From an uncultured Brachyspira sp. (GTDB lineage Bacteria; Spirochaetota; Brachyspiria; Brachyspirales; Brachyspiraceae), in assembly GCF_910578695.1 (NCBI RefSeq), contig NZ_CAJTQJ010000005.1, forward strand, positions 58,730-122,729: a stretch of DNA of 64,000 nucleotides. Reading direction: 5' to 3'. The position numbers and the translations under genes are program-made. Below are positions 28,230 through 37,597 of the stretch, one piece after another. Within the stretch, counting starts at the first letter, position 1; every line of letters starts with the position of its first letter. The notes beneath the pieces are model-generated. The model saw only the letters and a program-made list of their open reading frames with translations. It was not told the DNA's origin and did no database searches.

Positions 28230-29960
28230 TTAAGCTTCTTTTTTATATAAATTAAATTCCACAGTCATTTCAGTACCCACATTTTCTTCGCTTTTTATAT
28301 GTATATCAGCATTATAATAATTGCATATATTTTTTACTATCGTAAGTCCGAGCCCTGTGCCGTTAATTTTTAAATATTTATTATTTTTAACTCTGAAAAA
28401 TCTTTCAAAAATTCTATTTAAATACTGAGGAGCTATTCCGCAGCCTGTATCTTTTACTGTAAATATAGCTTTATTAGAATCATTTTTCAAATATATATCT
28501 ACATTTCCTTCATCATCAGTATATTTTATAGCATTGTCAATTAAATTATTAATAACTTCGGTAATCTTTTCTCTATTAGCCATTATAACAGCAGACTCAA
28601 GATTTAACTGTACATTTATAGCTCTCTTTTCAGCTTTTATTTTATTGCTTTCAAATACATCAAGAACAACATCTTTAATATCTATTTCCTCATCAATAGT
28701 TTCTTTCCAATTAGCTTCTATTCTGCTTAATGTGAGCATATCAATAACCAAATCTTTCATTCTAAGTGCTTCATTATTAATTCTCTTAATGAAATCTGCC
28801 TGATTCTTTCCGCCTCCTGTAGCAATAAGAAGTTCAGAATATCCTATTATAGAGGTAAGAGGAGTTTTTAATTCATGTGAAGCATTAATAAAGAAGTCCT
28901 GTTTTTCTATTTCAATCTTTCTTATATCTGTAACATCTTCAAATTTGATTAAAGCTGATATATTCTTATTATTTCTTATAGGTATAATGCTTATTTCTAT
29001 ATCCATAGTATGTTCTTTAACATCAAATTTTGAGAATTTGATTGATTCTATTGCATTATCTATCTTTTCTATTACATCTTCATCTTTTATTATTTCATTT
29101 AATTTTTTTATATTACTGTCTGAAATTTCAAGCAAATCTAAAGCATACTGATTAATAAAAAATATCTCTTTATTTTTATTAACAGCTATAATGCCCTGTG
29201 CTATATTTTCAAGTACATAATTGAGTTTTTCTTTTTCTGTCTGATAACCTGTAATATTTTCATTCAAATTTACAGCAAGCTCATTTATATCATATAAAAT
29301 AGCATTTATATCATCATATCCTGTCAAATTTTTCGCTGCAGCAGATTTATTATCATATATATTATCAAGCATTTCTTTTATCATATAGAAAGGAATCATA
29401 ATATTACGGCTCATCAAAGGAAGAACAAAAGCCATAATTATAACAACTATTCCTATAACCATAGCAGCTGTGAATAAAAAACTTATCAAATATTTATTGA
29501 CAGATTCTATAGGAACTGAAACCCTAAGTATATAATCTTTATTATCATCAGCCTTAATTTTTTTTGATACATATATATAAGGAGTTTTCTGGCTAATAGA
29601 AGTATTTATAGAAAAAGCGGGCTTATTTTCTGTGCTATGCAATGCTTTTATAACATCGCTTCTATTTGTATGATTGTCTGATATATTTGTAATGGTATCA
29701 GCTACTACAATTCCATTAGTAGATATTATGCTGATTCTTAATTCCTCTCTATCTGACTGAAGTACGAATTTTTTAAAAGCATCTTCTGTCTGTACATCAT
29801 ATAAGTCAATTTCTTTTTCAAGCATATCTATAATATTTTCTATCATAGCCTGACTGTACATAATATTATTATGCTGAACAGTAAATAGTATGCCTATAAA
29901 CATCAAAGCACTTGAAAGTATTAAAATGAGTAATGATTTATAAAATATATTCTTAATCAT
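28230..29960 (-). CDS. Sensor histidine kinase (PhoR/WalK-like)
   Basis: 576 aa. Two membrane helices (about 7-29 and 164-188) enclose an extracytoplasmic sensor of about 135 residues. A HAMP-like linker (about 190-240) and a PAS domain (about 250-340, GIIAVNKNKEIFFINQYALD) follow. The HisKA box is NASHELKTPLTSIIGYSELL (about 360-380), with the phospho-acceptor His. The ATP domain has NLIDNAIKYTDDEGN, DTGCGIAPQYLNRIFERFF and GTGLGLTIVKNIC. It is encoded 15 bases after its response regulator. The signal sensed is unknown; PhoR-like phosphate sensing is only one option and no pst genes are nearby. Confidence 0.94.
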   Translation of the reverse strand: MIKNIFYKSLLILILSSALMFIGILFTVQHNNIMYSQAMIENIIDMLEKEIDLYDVQTEDAFKKFVLQSDREELRISIISTNGIVVADTITNISDNHTNRSDVIKALHSTENKPAFSINTSISQKTPYIYVSKKIKADDNKDYILRVSVPIESVNKYLISFLFTAAMVIGIVVIIMAFVLPLMSRNIMIPFYMIKEMLDNIYDNKSAAAKNLTGYDDINAILYDINELAVNLNENITGYQTEKEKLNYVLENIAQGIIAVNKNKEIFFINQYALDLLEISDSNIKKLNEIIKDEDVIEKIDNAIESIKFSKFDVKEHTMDIEISIIPIRNNKNISALIKFEDVTDIRKIEIEKQDFFINASHELKTPLTSIIGYSELLIATGGGKNQADFIKRINNEALRMKDLVIDMLTLSRIEANWKETIDEEIDIKDVVLDVFESNKIKAEKRAINVQLNLESAVIMANREKITEVINNLIDNAIKYTDDEGNVDIYLKNDSNKAIFTVKDTGCGIAPQYLNRIFERFFRVKNNKYLKINGTGLGLTIVKNICNYYNADIHIKSEENVGTEMTVEFNLYKKEA

Positions 29961-29975
29961 ATTTAAGTAAAATTA

Positions 29976-30659
29976 TTATGCATCTGTCAATTTATAGCCC
30001 ATACCTCTAACAGTTATAATATTTTCTTTAGTTAAATCTAATTTTTGTCTTATTGACTTTATATGCATATCGATAGTTCTAGTTTCCATAGCATGATCAG
30101 AACCCCATACTTCTTCAAGCATAGTTTCTCTGTCTACTACATTATTAGAATTTTCCATTAAAAGCTTAAGCAAATCAAATTCTTTTTGAGTTAAAACAAC
30201 TTGTCTCTCTCCTACAAATACATTTCTCTTCTTTACAATAAGTTTTATATCTCCAAGTGTAAGTTCTTCTGCATCCAATCTTGTATCTTTTTTTCTTAAA
30301 TTTGCTCTGATTCTGGCAAGAAGCTCTAATACAGAAAAAGGCTTAGGTATATAATCATCAGCACCCAAATTAAGCCCTGTAACAATATTTATCTCATTAC
30401 TTTTTGCTGTAAGCATTATTACCTTAATAGGAAGATGTGCATAATCTGTTCTAATGATTTTTAATATTTCTGTGCCTTCTATATCAGGCAGCATTATATC
30501 AAGAAGCACCAAATTTGGAGTATGTTTTTTTAATGCTTCAAGCATATCATTGCCGTTTGAAAAACATTCTATAGTATATCCAGCCTCTTCAACTGTATAT
30601 TTAATTAAATCTCTGATATTATCATCATCTTCTACTGAGTAAATAAGTTCTTTATTCAT
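29976..30659 (-). CDS. OmpR/PhoB-family response regulator
   Basis: 227 aa. Receiver domain with the acidic pair VEDDDNIRDLI (about 7-17), phospho-acceptor Asp in LVLLDIMLPDIEG (about 53), Thr in VIMLTAKSN and Lys in DYIPKPFSVLELL. The C-terminal winged-helix DNA-binding domain has LTQKEFDLLKLLMENSNNVV (about 155-175), ETRTIDMHIKSIRQKL and VRGMGYKL. First gene of the two-component operon; divergent from the DtxR-type regulator at 30822. Confidence 0.95.
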   Translation of the reverse strand: MNKELIYSVEDDDNIRDLIKYTVEEAGYTIECFSNGNDMLEALKKHTPNLVLLDIMLPDIEGTEILKIIRTDYAHLPIKVIMLTAKSNEINIVTGLNLGADDYIPKPFSVLELLARIRANLRKKDTRLDAEELTLGDIKLIVKKRNVFVGERQVVLTQKEFDLLKLLMENSNNVVDRETMLEEVWGSDHAMETRTIDMHIKSIRQKLDLTKENIITVRGMGYKLTDA

Positions 30660-30821
30660 AATAAATCTGCCAAAAAAATTTTATTATTAAATTTTAAAAA
30701 TTATATAATATATATAATATAATATAAAAAATATATTTTGTCAAAATTTTATATTTTATCTAATGTAAAAAATATATATTTAAATATTGACTTATAATAT
30801 TTTTATATTAAAATCATTGAT

Positions 30822-31244
30822 ATGAAGCAGGAAATAACTCCTATATTAGAAAACTATTTAGAAACTATCTACAATCTTGAAGTAGAAAAAAACTTTAAAG
30901 AATCTATTAGAATAACGGATATTGCTGATTTGGTAAAACGTTCTAAGGCAAGTGTTAATACTGCAATAAAAACTCTTTCAAAATTGGGACATATCAAGCA
31001 TGAGCATTACGGAGATATTGAACTTACAGAATCAGGAAGAGCTATAGGAAAAGATATTGCAGAAAGACATGCTATATTCTACTATTTTCTTACAAAAGTG
31101 CTTGATGTAGATGAAAAAATAGCTGATGAAGAAGCCTGTTTAATAGAACATGCTATGAGCAGAGATACTGTGCATAAATTTAAAGAGTTTCTTTGCGGAT
31201 ACTGCAAAAAAGAAAATATATTTAATAATTCCAATAAAAATTAA
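30822..31244 (+). CDS. DtxR/MntR-family metal-dependent regulator
   Basis: 140 aa. N-terminal winged helix (ILENYLETIYNLEVE then ITDIADLVKRSKASVNTAIK then LSKLGHIKHEHYGDIELTESG, residues 8-70) and the dimerisation domain with metal-ligand-like residues (HAIFYYFLTKVLDVDEKIAD then EEACLIEHAMS). The SH3-like third domain is absent, as in MntR and TroR. Such proteins repress manganese or iron uptake genes in the metal-bound state. The start has no strong ribosome site. No transporter gene is adjacent, so its targets are elsewhere. Confidence 0.9.
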   Translation: MKQEITPILENYLETIYNLEVEKNFKESIRITDIADLVKRSKASVNTAIKTLSKLGHIKHEHYGDIELTESGRAIGKDIAERHAIFYYFLTKVLDVDEKIADEEACLIEHAMSRDTVHKFKEFLCGYCKKENIFNNSNKN

Positions 31245-31280
31245 TTTATTCTAATAAAGAATTAAAAAAAATTATCTAAA

Positions 31281-32519
31281 TTATATTATTTCATCTTTTA
31301 TCATATCTTCAAAAGTCTGTTTTTTTCTTATAATATAATGCTTATCTTTATCAATCATAATCTGAGATATTAAAGGTCTTGAATTATAATTGCTTGCCAT
31401 ACTAAATCCGTAAGCACCTGCATCAAGTAAAGCAGCATAATCTCCCTCTTTTAACTCTGAACATTCTCTGTTATAAGCAAAAAAATCTGAGCTTTCGCAT
31501 ATAGGACCTGCAAAATCATAATTTGAAACATTTTCTTTTTTTACTAAAGGATATATTTCATTATAAGCATCATACATAGCAGCTCTTATATAATCATTCA
31601 TTCCGCCGTCTAATATAATATATTTTCTTCCAAGCTCCTCTTTGACATATTCAACTCTCATTATCAAAGCTCCTGATTCCGCTGTAAAATATCTTCCAGG
31701 TTCTGTTGTAACTTTTAAATTCATTTCTTTTAATAAATTAATGCTTTCTGTTTTGAATTTATCAAAATCAAATCCTAAGTTATCTCTATTATATCTTACT
31801 CCATAACCTCCGCCTATATCTATATCTGTAATATTAAATCCCATATTTTTAATTTCTTCTATTAAATCTTTCATAACTAAAATAGCTTTATAAAAAGGTT
31901 CTGCATCTGTCATTTGAGAGCCTATATGCATTGATAATGATTCAATTTCTATATTATCCAAAGATTTTAATAATTCAGCATTCTCTTTTATAGTTTTAAT
32001 ACTTAAGCCGAATTTATTGCCGTTTATACCTGTAGTTATCTTTTGATGAGTATGAGCATCAACATTAGGATTAACTCTTATAGAACATTTTACTCTTTTT
32101 TTTAATTCTTTAGCTATATCATTTATTCTTACAGCCTCAGGAATAGACTCTATATTAAAACGTTTTATATTAAGTTCTATTGATTTTTTTATCTCTTCTT
32201 TAGTTTTAGCCACACCCGAAAACACTATATTATGAGGCTTTCCTCCAGCCTTTATATATTTTAAAATTTCGCCGATTGATACTACATCTGCACCTATTCC
32301 CTCTTCAATCATCATTTTTAGTATAGATAAATTATTTTCAGCCTTAACAGCATAAGCTATTAGTACATCATTCAAAGAAGAAAATATATCTTTCAAAAAT
32401 CTTATTTTATTCAAAATATCATTTCTTGAATAAATATAAAAAGGACTTTCATAAATTTCAGCAAGTTCTCTAATATCAATATCTTCGCACATTAATATAT
32501 TATTCCTATATTCAATCAT
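31281..32519 (-). CDS. lysA: Diaminopimelate decarboxylase
   Basis: 412 aa, PLP enzyme making lysine from meso-diaminopimelate. The PLP Lys is in VLIAYAVKAENNLSIL (about 57), the phosphate/glycine loop in DIDIGGGYGVRYN (about 232), the EPGRYFTAESGALIMRVEYV segment about 275, and the catalytic GPICESSDFFAYN (about 335-347) with its Cys-Glu-Ser-Ser-Asp signature, followed by DAGAYGFSMASNYNSRPL. Its neighbours are not lysine genes. Forty-odd bases separate it from the deacetylase gene upstream, suggesting one transcript. Confidence 0.96.
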   Translation of the reverse strand: MIEYRNNILMCEDIDIRELAEIYESPFYIYSRNDILNKIRFLKDIFSSLNDVLIAYAVKAENNLSILKMMIEEGIGADVVSIGEILKYIKAGGKPHNIVFSGVAKTKEEIKKSIELNIKRFNIESIPEAVRINDIAKELKKRVKCSIRVNPNVDAHTHQKITTGINGNKFGLSIKTIKENAELLKSLDNIEIESLSMHIGSQMTDAEPFYKAILVMKDLIEEIKNMGFNITDIDIGGGYGVRYNRDNLGFDFDKFKTESINLLKEMNLKVTTEPGRYFTAESGALIMRVEYVKEELGRKYIILDGGMNDYIRAAMYDAYNEIYPLVKKENVSNYDFAGPICESSDFFAYNRECSELKEGDYAALLDAGAYGFSMASNYNSRPLISQIMIDKDKHYIIRKKQTFEDMIKDEII

Positions 32520-32562
32520 TATAAATAATTCTCCTAATTTTATTTATTTTTTATTCACTATA

Positions 32563-33462
32563 TTAATATAAAACTTCTGTTATATTTACAGCAGTAATTC
32601 CCTCATCTTTCAAAATAGGCATATTATATTCAAGAATTTTTAATGTTTCTTCGCTTTGATAATGCCCTATTCCAATTGCAATGCCGTACTCCTTTGAAAT
32701 ATCAATTAATTTTCTCCACTGCTTCATTATAGAAGAATAATCTCTTTCATTATCTAAAAATACAGATCTTCTTGCCGTTTTTACACCATATTCTAAAGCC
32801 ATATCATATATTAAACTTTCAGATGAAGTATATGAATCAATAAAATATTTATCATTATTTTTAGCATAATCAAGCATATAAGAAACTATATTTTCATCAG
32901 AGCTTGCCAAAGAACCTGTATGATTATTCATTCCTATAGCATAAGGAACTTTTGAAAATGAATAATCCAATAATCTGTAAATTTCATCTTTATTCATTCC
33001 TCTTTTTATTATAGTATGCTCTCCGAAACTTCTGCTGCCTTCCATAGGAATATGCAAAATAACATTAACATTGCGTAGATAAGCCTCATAAGAAAAATCA
33101 ATGCTATGAGAAGAATCAGGAAGAACTGCGAAGGTTATATTATATTCATTTGCCAAATCAAAATATCTATTCAAATTATCCAAAGTATTGCCGCTGTCAT
33201 CTATTATTATGCTTATATAATTGCTGTATTCATTTACTTTATTTAATATGGGTTTTGCTATATTCGGGGCATTTATATCTGCTGAATGGAATATATCATC
33301 TAAATCTTTTTCTATTGTATTATTTTTTATATTGTTTTTATTATTATAAGAATTATTTGAATATTTAAAATTTATATTATAATTCTCTTTAACTTTAATA
33401 AAAGTAAAAGCAAATATTAATACTAAAATAAATGAAAGTATAAAAATAAATATATTTTTCAT
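32563..33462 (-). CDS. Divergent polysaccharide deacetylase family protein (YibQ/DUF610-like)
   Basis: 299 aa. An N-terminal signal or anchor helix (about 3-21) is followed by an Asn-rich linker and the catalytic-type domain from about 88: SIIIDDSGNTLDNLNRYFD (metal Asp pair), VILHIPMEGSRS (HxPME), GMNNHTGSLASSD (NNHxGS) and IGIGHYQSEETL. This pattern is that of divergent NodB-like proteins (COG2861), usually periplasmic and linked to peptidoglycan or cell division, with a biochemical substrate that is not firmly known. It lies just upstream of lysA on the same strand. Confidence 0.88.
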   Translation of the reverse strand: MKNIFIFILSFILVLIFAFTFIKVKENYNINFKYSNNSYNNKNNIKNNTIEKDLDDIFHSADINAPNIAKPILNKVNEYSNYISIIIDDSGNTLDNLNRYFDLANEYNITFAVLPDSSHSIDFSYEAYLRNVNVILHIPMEGSRSFGEHTIIKRGMNKDEIYRLLDYSFSKVPYAIGMNNHTGSLASSDENIVSYMLDYAKNNDKYFIDSYTSSESLIYDMALEYGVKTARRSVFLDNERDYSSIMKQWRKLIDISKEYGIAIGIGHYQSEETLKILEYNMPILKDEGITAVNITEVLY

Positions 33463-33676
33463 AAAAAAATCATTACAGAAAAAATAATGTGCTAATGATA
33501 TGTTAAATAATAATAAAAGTCAATTATTGCTTAATAGCTATTATGTTTAAGAATTATAATATAGAGAAATAAACATTTAAAATTTGTATAATATTTATTT
33601 ATAATACTTTGTAATTTTAATTTTTTCTATTGAAATACCTGCTGAAATATCTGCTTATAATTACTGTAATTATAAC

Positions 33677-33705
33677 TTGACAATATATACTATAAAATTT
33701 ATTAT
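33677..33705 (+). promoter_or_regulatory. Sigma-70 promoter of the SDR gene
   Basis: TTGACA (33677-33682), 17-nt spacer, TATTAT (33700-33705). The rest of the 339-base spacer 33463-33801 holds only the hairpin at 33710 and AT-rich sequence. Confidence 0.7.
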
Positions 33706-33709
33706 GCTT

Positions 33710-33737
33710 CTTTTATAAAAAATAATGTTTATAAAAG
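33710..33737. repeat. Inverted repeat at the SDR transcript 5' end
   Basis: Perfect 10-bp arms CTTTTATAAA (33710-33719) and TTTATAAAAG (33728-33737), 8-nt loop. It starts about five bases after the -10 box, so it is either a regulator site or a hairpin capping the transcript. Confidence 0.5.
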
Positions 33738-33801
33738 GCAGTTAAAACTTAATATAAAACTTCGTTCTGTCTTTATATAATTTATAATAGGAGTTATAAA
33801 A

Positions 33802-34551
33802 ATGAAAAATAAGATTTGTATCATAACAGGTGCATCAAATGGCATAGGAAAGAAAATTGCATTATTATTTGCTGAAAATAACTGCGATATAGCTTTTATC
33901 GATAAAGATAATGAAAATGGTTTGAAAGTATATAAGCAGATAAAAGATATGGGCAGAGAATGTTTATTTATAAATGATAATATTAATAATGAAAAATCTA
34001 TAAAATTATTTACTGATAAAATAATAGAAAAATTCGGAAATGCAGATTATTTGATAAATAATGCATGCTATTCAAATAAAGGACTTTTAAGCAGATGCAG
34101 TTATGATGATTTTTTAGAAATTTTAAAAATAGGTGCTGCAGCTCCTTATGAGATTACAAAAAATCTGATGAATTATTTTAATGATAATTCCTGCATAATA
34201 AATATAGCTTCTACAAGGGCTTTTATGTCGCAGAAAGATAGTGAAAGCTACAGTGCTGCTAAAGGTGCTGTTATAGCTTTAACACATTCTATGGCAGTAA
34301 GTTTATCTCATAAAGTAAGAGTTAATTCAATTAGTCCGGGCTGGATTAATACTATTGAAAATGCTTCATTTAGTAATGAGGATATATTTCAGCATCCTAG
34401 TGCTAGGATTGGAAAAACTTCTGATATAGCCAGTATTGCTTGGTTTCTTTGCAATAATGATTTTATAAACGGAGAAAATATAATTGCAGACGGAGGAATG
34501 ACAAAACTTATGATATATCATAATGATGAGGGCTGGAGATTAGATATTTAA
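33802..34551 (+). CDS. Short-chain dehydrogenase/reductase
   Basis: 249 aa, classical SDR. Nucleotide-binding GASNGIGKKIALLFAE (TGxxxGxG, residues 10-26), NNA motif in YLINNACYSN (about 88), catalytic Ser in NIASTRAF (about 135) and the YxxxK pair in ESYSAAKGAVIALTHSMA (about 149-153). SPGWINT and the C-terminal NGENIIADGGMTKLM are typical. The Asp after the second strand (IDKDNENG) suggests NAD preference. Substrate unknown. The start has TAGGAG; a promoter precedes it. Confidence 0.94.
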   Translation: MKNKICIITGASNGIGKKIALLFAENNCDIAFIDKDNENGLKVYKQIKDMGRECLFINDNINNEKSIKLFTDKIIEKFGNADYLINNACYSNKGLLSRCSYDDFLEILKIGAAAPYEITKNLMNYFNDNSCIINIASTRAFMSQKDSESYSAAKGAVIALTHSMAVSLSHKVRVNSISPGWINTIENASFSNEDIFQHPSARIGKTSDIASIAWFLCNNDFINGENIIADGGMTKLMIYHNDEGWRLDI

Positions 34552-34771
34552 TTTATTATATTTAAATAATTAAAAAATTGCCAAAAGTAAAGTTTTAAAT
34601 TTATTCTAATTCTCCGCCGTATAAATATAATACATCAATCTGTACATATTAATAAAATTTATTTTTTTATTATAATACCCGCCTTAATAATATTTAAATT
34701 TTTTTTACTTAAATTAACAATAGCTTAATATTTTTTTTATTATATTATTAAGGCATATATTGATAAAATTG

Positions 34772-36163
34772 TTATTTTAAATAATCGGATAATACTAAAT
34801 AAGCCCCATACTTAAATCTATCATCAGAATTTTTAAAAGATATTTCTATATGGGTTTCATCTGAGGCTTGGGAGTCAAAGGACATATTCGACACTTCTAT
34901 AATAATAGAAGCCTCACTATATGAATCATATAAAGAATAACAGTCAATACAGCCGCCGTCTCCGTAATTTTTATCCATACCAAGCTTTAATGCTGCATTT
35001 CTTATATTTCCAACTGTTGTATCATAAGGTATCCTTTCAATTAATTCGTTTAAAGTTTCTAATGATAATTGATTGAAAGGCTGTGTTATATCATAATCAT
35101 AAAGCTGATTATTCCATTTTTCTATTTCAGTTTTATCTGTTTCTATAGGACTTAATAAAGTGATTAAATCATCATCTTGTATAGATATTTCTTCATCATC
35201 GCTGTTATTAAATGAACCGTCTTCCATATACCTAAAAGTATTTAATAATTTATTATCTTTATCATATATTCCCCAAATAAGCTTAACTGCAAATGTCTTC
35301 ATAAAAGGATTATCGCAAAATACTTCTTTCCATTCTTTTAAAGTCCATTTTCTTCCATTCATTAATACCAACTGCAGACGCTCTGATTGGGTTTTAATCA
35401 TTTTATTAATTTCGCTTTTCAATTTTGATAATTCTTTTTTCGGCGTCTGCGGGAAATCTTTAGGCAATGTTTTATATTCTTTATTTTTTATCTCATCAAA
35501 TATAGATATAGTAAAATCTGATTTCAATGTTATTTTGAATTTTTTATCATCGCTTTCTATAATTCTAATTCCATCTTTATTAAAATCAAAATCAGGTATA
35601 ATTTTATCGATGAAAGCCTCTTTGCTTATTTTTAAGATGCCTGACATATCATCTAAAATAGCAGAACATGCATTTTTTACGCTTGATTGTTTGAATTTTT
35701 TTGAGGCATCATAAACGAGCCCTAAGCCTTTTTTAGTGCCGCTTAGAGCTATAGCCCCAAACATATGGCAGGCTAATTTGAATCTTGAACTTGCAATACT
35801 TGCAGCTCTTTTATACAAATTATCAAGCTGTATATTATTTGCAAATATGCAGTAAGGATAAAGTATCGATTTGGTTTTATTATCTTCATTCCATACTTTA
35901 TATACATTCTCAAGTGCTTCGCTTAAACTTTCATTATCCAAAGAATAGCCTATTATATCAGCATTTCTTAATCTATAAGCATCTTTTATATCTAAATATT
36001 CCCCTAAAATATATCTTATCACTTTGCTTGAAACAACGCTGCTTTTATCTTTTATAAGAACATTTGATATTAAATCATCATTTATAAATGAAGTAGTTTT
36101 ATCAAATTTTTTATTATAATTTTTTTCTACCATACTATTAATTTCTTCTAATGAAAGCGGCAT
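34772..36163 (-). CDS. DUF4132-type protein
   Basis: 463 aa, soluble. The centre and C-terminus match DUF4132 as I remember it: SERLQLVLMNGRKWTLKEWK (about 265-285), FAVKLIWGIYDKDNKLLNTF (about 300), FRYMEDGSFN, and IEKWNNQLYDYDITQPFNQL (about 355-375). DUF4132 occurs in WGR-domain proteins such as MolR homologues; no WGR domain is present here and the protein is shorter than many members. It has no catalytic motif that I can identify. Monocistronic. The 220-base spacer to the SDR gene is featureless. Confidence 0.8.
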   Translation of the reverse strand: MPLSLEEINSMVEKNYNKKFDKTTSFINDDLISNVLIKDKSSVVSSKVIRYILGEYLDIKDAYRLRNADIIGYSLDNESLSEALENVYKVWNEDNKTKSILYPYCIFANNIQLDNLYKRAASIASSRFKLACHMFGAIALSGTKKGLGLVYDASKKFKQSSVKNACSAILDDMSGILKISKEAFIDKIIPDFDFNKDGIRIIESDDKKFKITLKSDFTISIFDEIKNKEYKTLPKDFPQTPKKELSKLKSEINKMIKTQSERLQLVLMNGRKWTLKEWKEVFCDNPFMKTFAVKLIWGIYDKDNKLLNTFRYMEDGSFNNSDDEEISIQDDDLITLLSPIETDKTEIEKWNNQLYDYDITQPFNQLSLETLNELIERIPYDTTVGNIRNAALKLGMDKNYGDGGCIDCYSLYDSYSEASIIIEVSNMSFDSQASDETHIEISFKNSDDRFKYGAYLVLSDYLK

Positions 36164-36217
36164 AATAAATCCTTGAAAATAATTTTGAAAGAAAAATACA
36201 TTATTTATAAAAAAAAA

Positions 36218-37219
36218 TCAATATTCAAACTTTAATCTCTTATCTTCTTTAAATTTTTTTCTTGACGGATTACCGTCTGCTATATATATTTTTTTTGTTT
36301 TTACTGAGTATACAGCAGACCAAATGGTATCATAATTAAGTTTTTTATTATACTGACATAAAAAACCAAATTTACCTGAAAGTAATTTATAAGCAAAATC
36401 CAAATTATAATGATAATTTAGATTTTCAAATGCATTTTTCATAGTAATATATCTTTCATTAGAATAAATATCATCTTCAATATCGGTATTATATTCTTTC
36501 ATTGACTTGCTTATAAAATGGTTTGATATAAACACATAATCATTTTTTATTATTTCTATTTTTCTGCAATTACATTCTATTAAGGCAATATTTCCGTTTT
36601 TATCTGCTAATATTATATTCTGTGCTGAGGATATAGGAATCTCTTTTAAAAATTTCAAAGCTTCATAAACAGTACTGCATTTCTCTAAAATATATCTGAT
36701 TATCATTCCAGCATTGAATCCGTAATCTATCTTTGTTGGGTATACAAAAGTTAATGCTGCAGCAAGTCCTTTTTCATTTATACCGTCTTCCATTTCTATA
36801 AATGCTGTTGTATTTCCTATAAATGAATACGAGCTATTTAATTTATAATACATACTGTCAGAGCAGTCTTTTATATCTTTTAAAAAATCGCTGTTTTTTG
36901 CAAGTATTATATCATTATCAGTTTTAAAAGCAAAACAAGAACATTTATTATCAAAAGTAAATGCATATATTGTAAATAAAAATCCGCATATATCCTTATA
37001 ACATATTTTATTTGTATTTAGTCCTTTAGATATTCCTTTTATTTCTTCTATTATCTCTGGAAAATATTTACTGTATATAGGTATGCATTTTTTAGCAAAA
37101 TCTTTTCTCTCATTTGATATTTTTATTTTGTCTAATATATTAATATTATTTCTGGCAAGCATTCTTCCGTATTTAAATCCTGCTTCATAATGACAGCCTT
37201 TAAATCTTGAATGATACAT
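36218..37219 (-). CDS. C45-type (acyl-CoA:6-APA acyltransferase-like) NTN hydrolase
   Basis: 333 aa. The N-terminal block YHSRFKGCHYEAGFKYGRML (2-21) and the segment NKCSCFAFKTDNDIILAKN (about 98-116) with a candidate nucleophile Cys, then GINEKGLAAALTFV (about 145-160) and NIILADKNGNIALIECNCRK (about 205), fit the peptidase C45 / linear-amide hydrolase family, which self-processes before its Cys. It could cleave or form amide bonds on small acyl molecules. There is no signal peptide. Monocistronic on the minus strand. Confidence 0.82.
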   Translation of the reverse strand: MYHSRFKGCHYEAGFKYGRMLARNNINILDKIKISNERKDFAKKCIPIYSKYFPEIIEEIKGISKGLNTNKICYKDICGFLFTIYAFTFDNKCSCFAFKTDNDIILAKNSDFLKDIKDCSDSMYYKLNSSYSFIGNTTAFIEMEDGINEKGLAAALTFVYPTKIDYGFNAGMIIRYILEKCSTVYEALKFLKEIPISSAQNIILADKNGNIALIECNCRKIEIIKNDYVFISNHFISKSMKEYNTDIEDDIYSNERYITMKNAFENLNYHYNLDFAYKLLSGKFGFLCQYNKKLNYDTIWSAVYSVKTKKIYIADGNPSRKKFKEDKRLKFEY

Positions 37220-37327
37220 TTTATACTCCTCAGTAGTTATAAACCTATATTATAAAAAGTATCATAATAAAAATTTAAAGTAAATATGAATAAAAAAATT
37301 TATATAATTATGTGGGCTTGTGAGCGG

Positions 37328-37371
37328 GCAGATTGAAGTTATAAAAAAAGCAGATTGAAGTTATAAAAAAA
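37328..37371. repeat. Perfect tandem duplication of 22 bases
   Basis: Two identical copies (37328-37349, 37350-37371) that begin GCAGATTGAAG and end in an A7 run. It lies in the 378-base spacer 37220-37597, which otherwise holds only the promoter at 37529 and AT-rich sequence. Confidence 0.85.
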
Positions 37372-37528
37372 TATGAATGCATTTTTTATTTAAACAAAAA
37401 AGATTAAAATATATTATCAAATTTATAATTTTTTTGTATATTTAAAATTATAATAAACTTCTTATATAAAACTATAATAAACTTATATATAAAATCCATT
37501 ATAATAAAATAATGTTCAGTCTTTTTTA

Positions 37529-37556
37529 TTGATATTTTTACAAATAGTATTATAAT
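37529..37556 (+). promoter_or_regulatory. Sigma-70 promoter of the amino-acid permease operon
   Basis: TTGATA (37529-37534), 16-nt spacer, TATAAT (37551-37556). ATG of the permease is at 37598. Confidence 0.65.
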
Positions 37557-37597
37557 GCTATTTTGACAAATAACTTTAAAATTATTGGTTTTTATTT

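Noticed and set aside
35160..35714. 184-codon open frame antisense to the DUF4132 gene
   Set aside because: Mirror of a gene with clear family motifs; no promoter or ribosome site.
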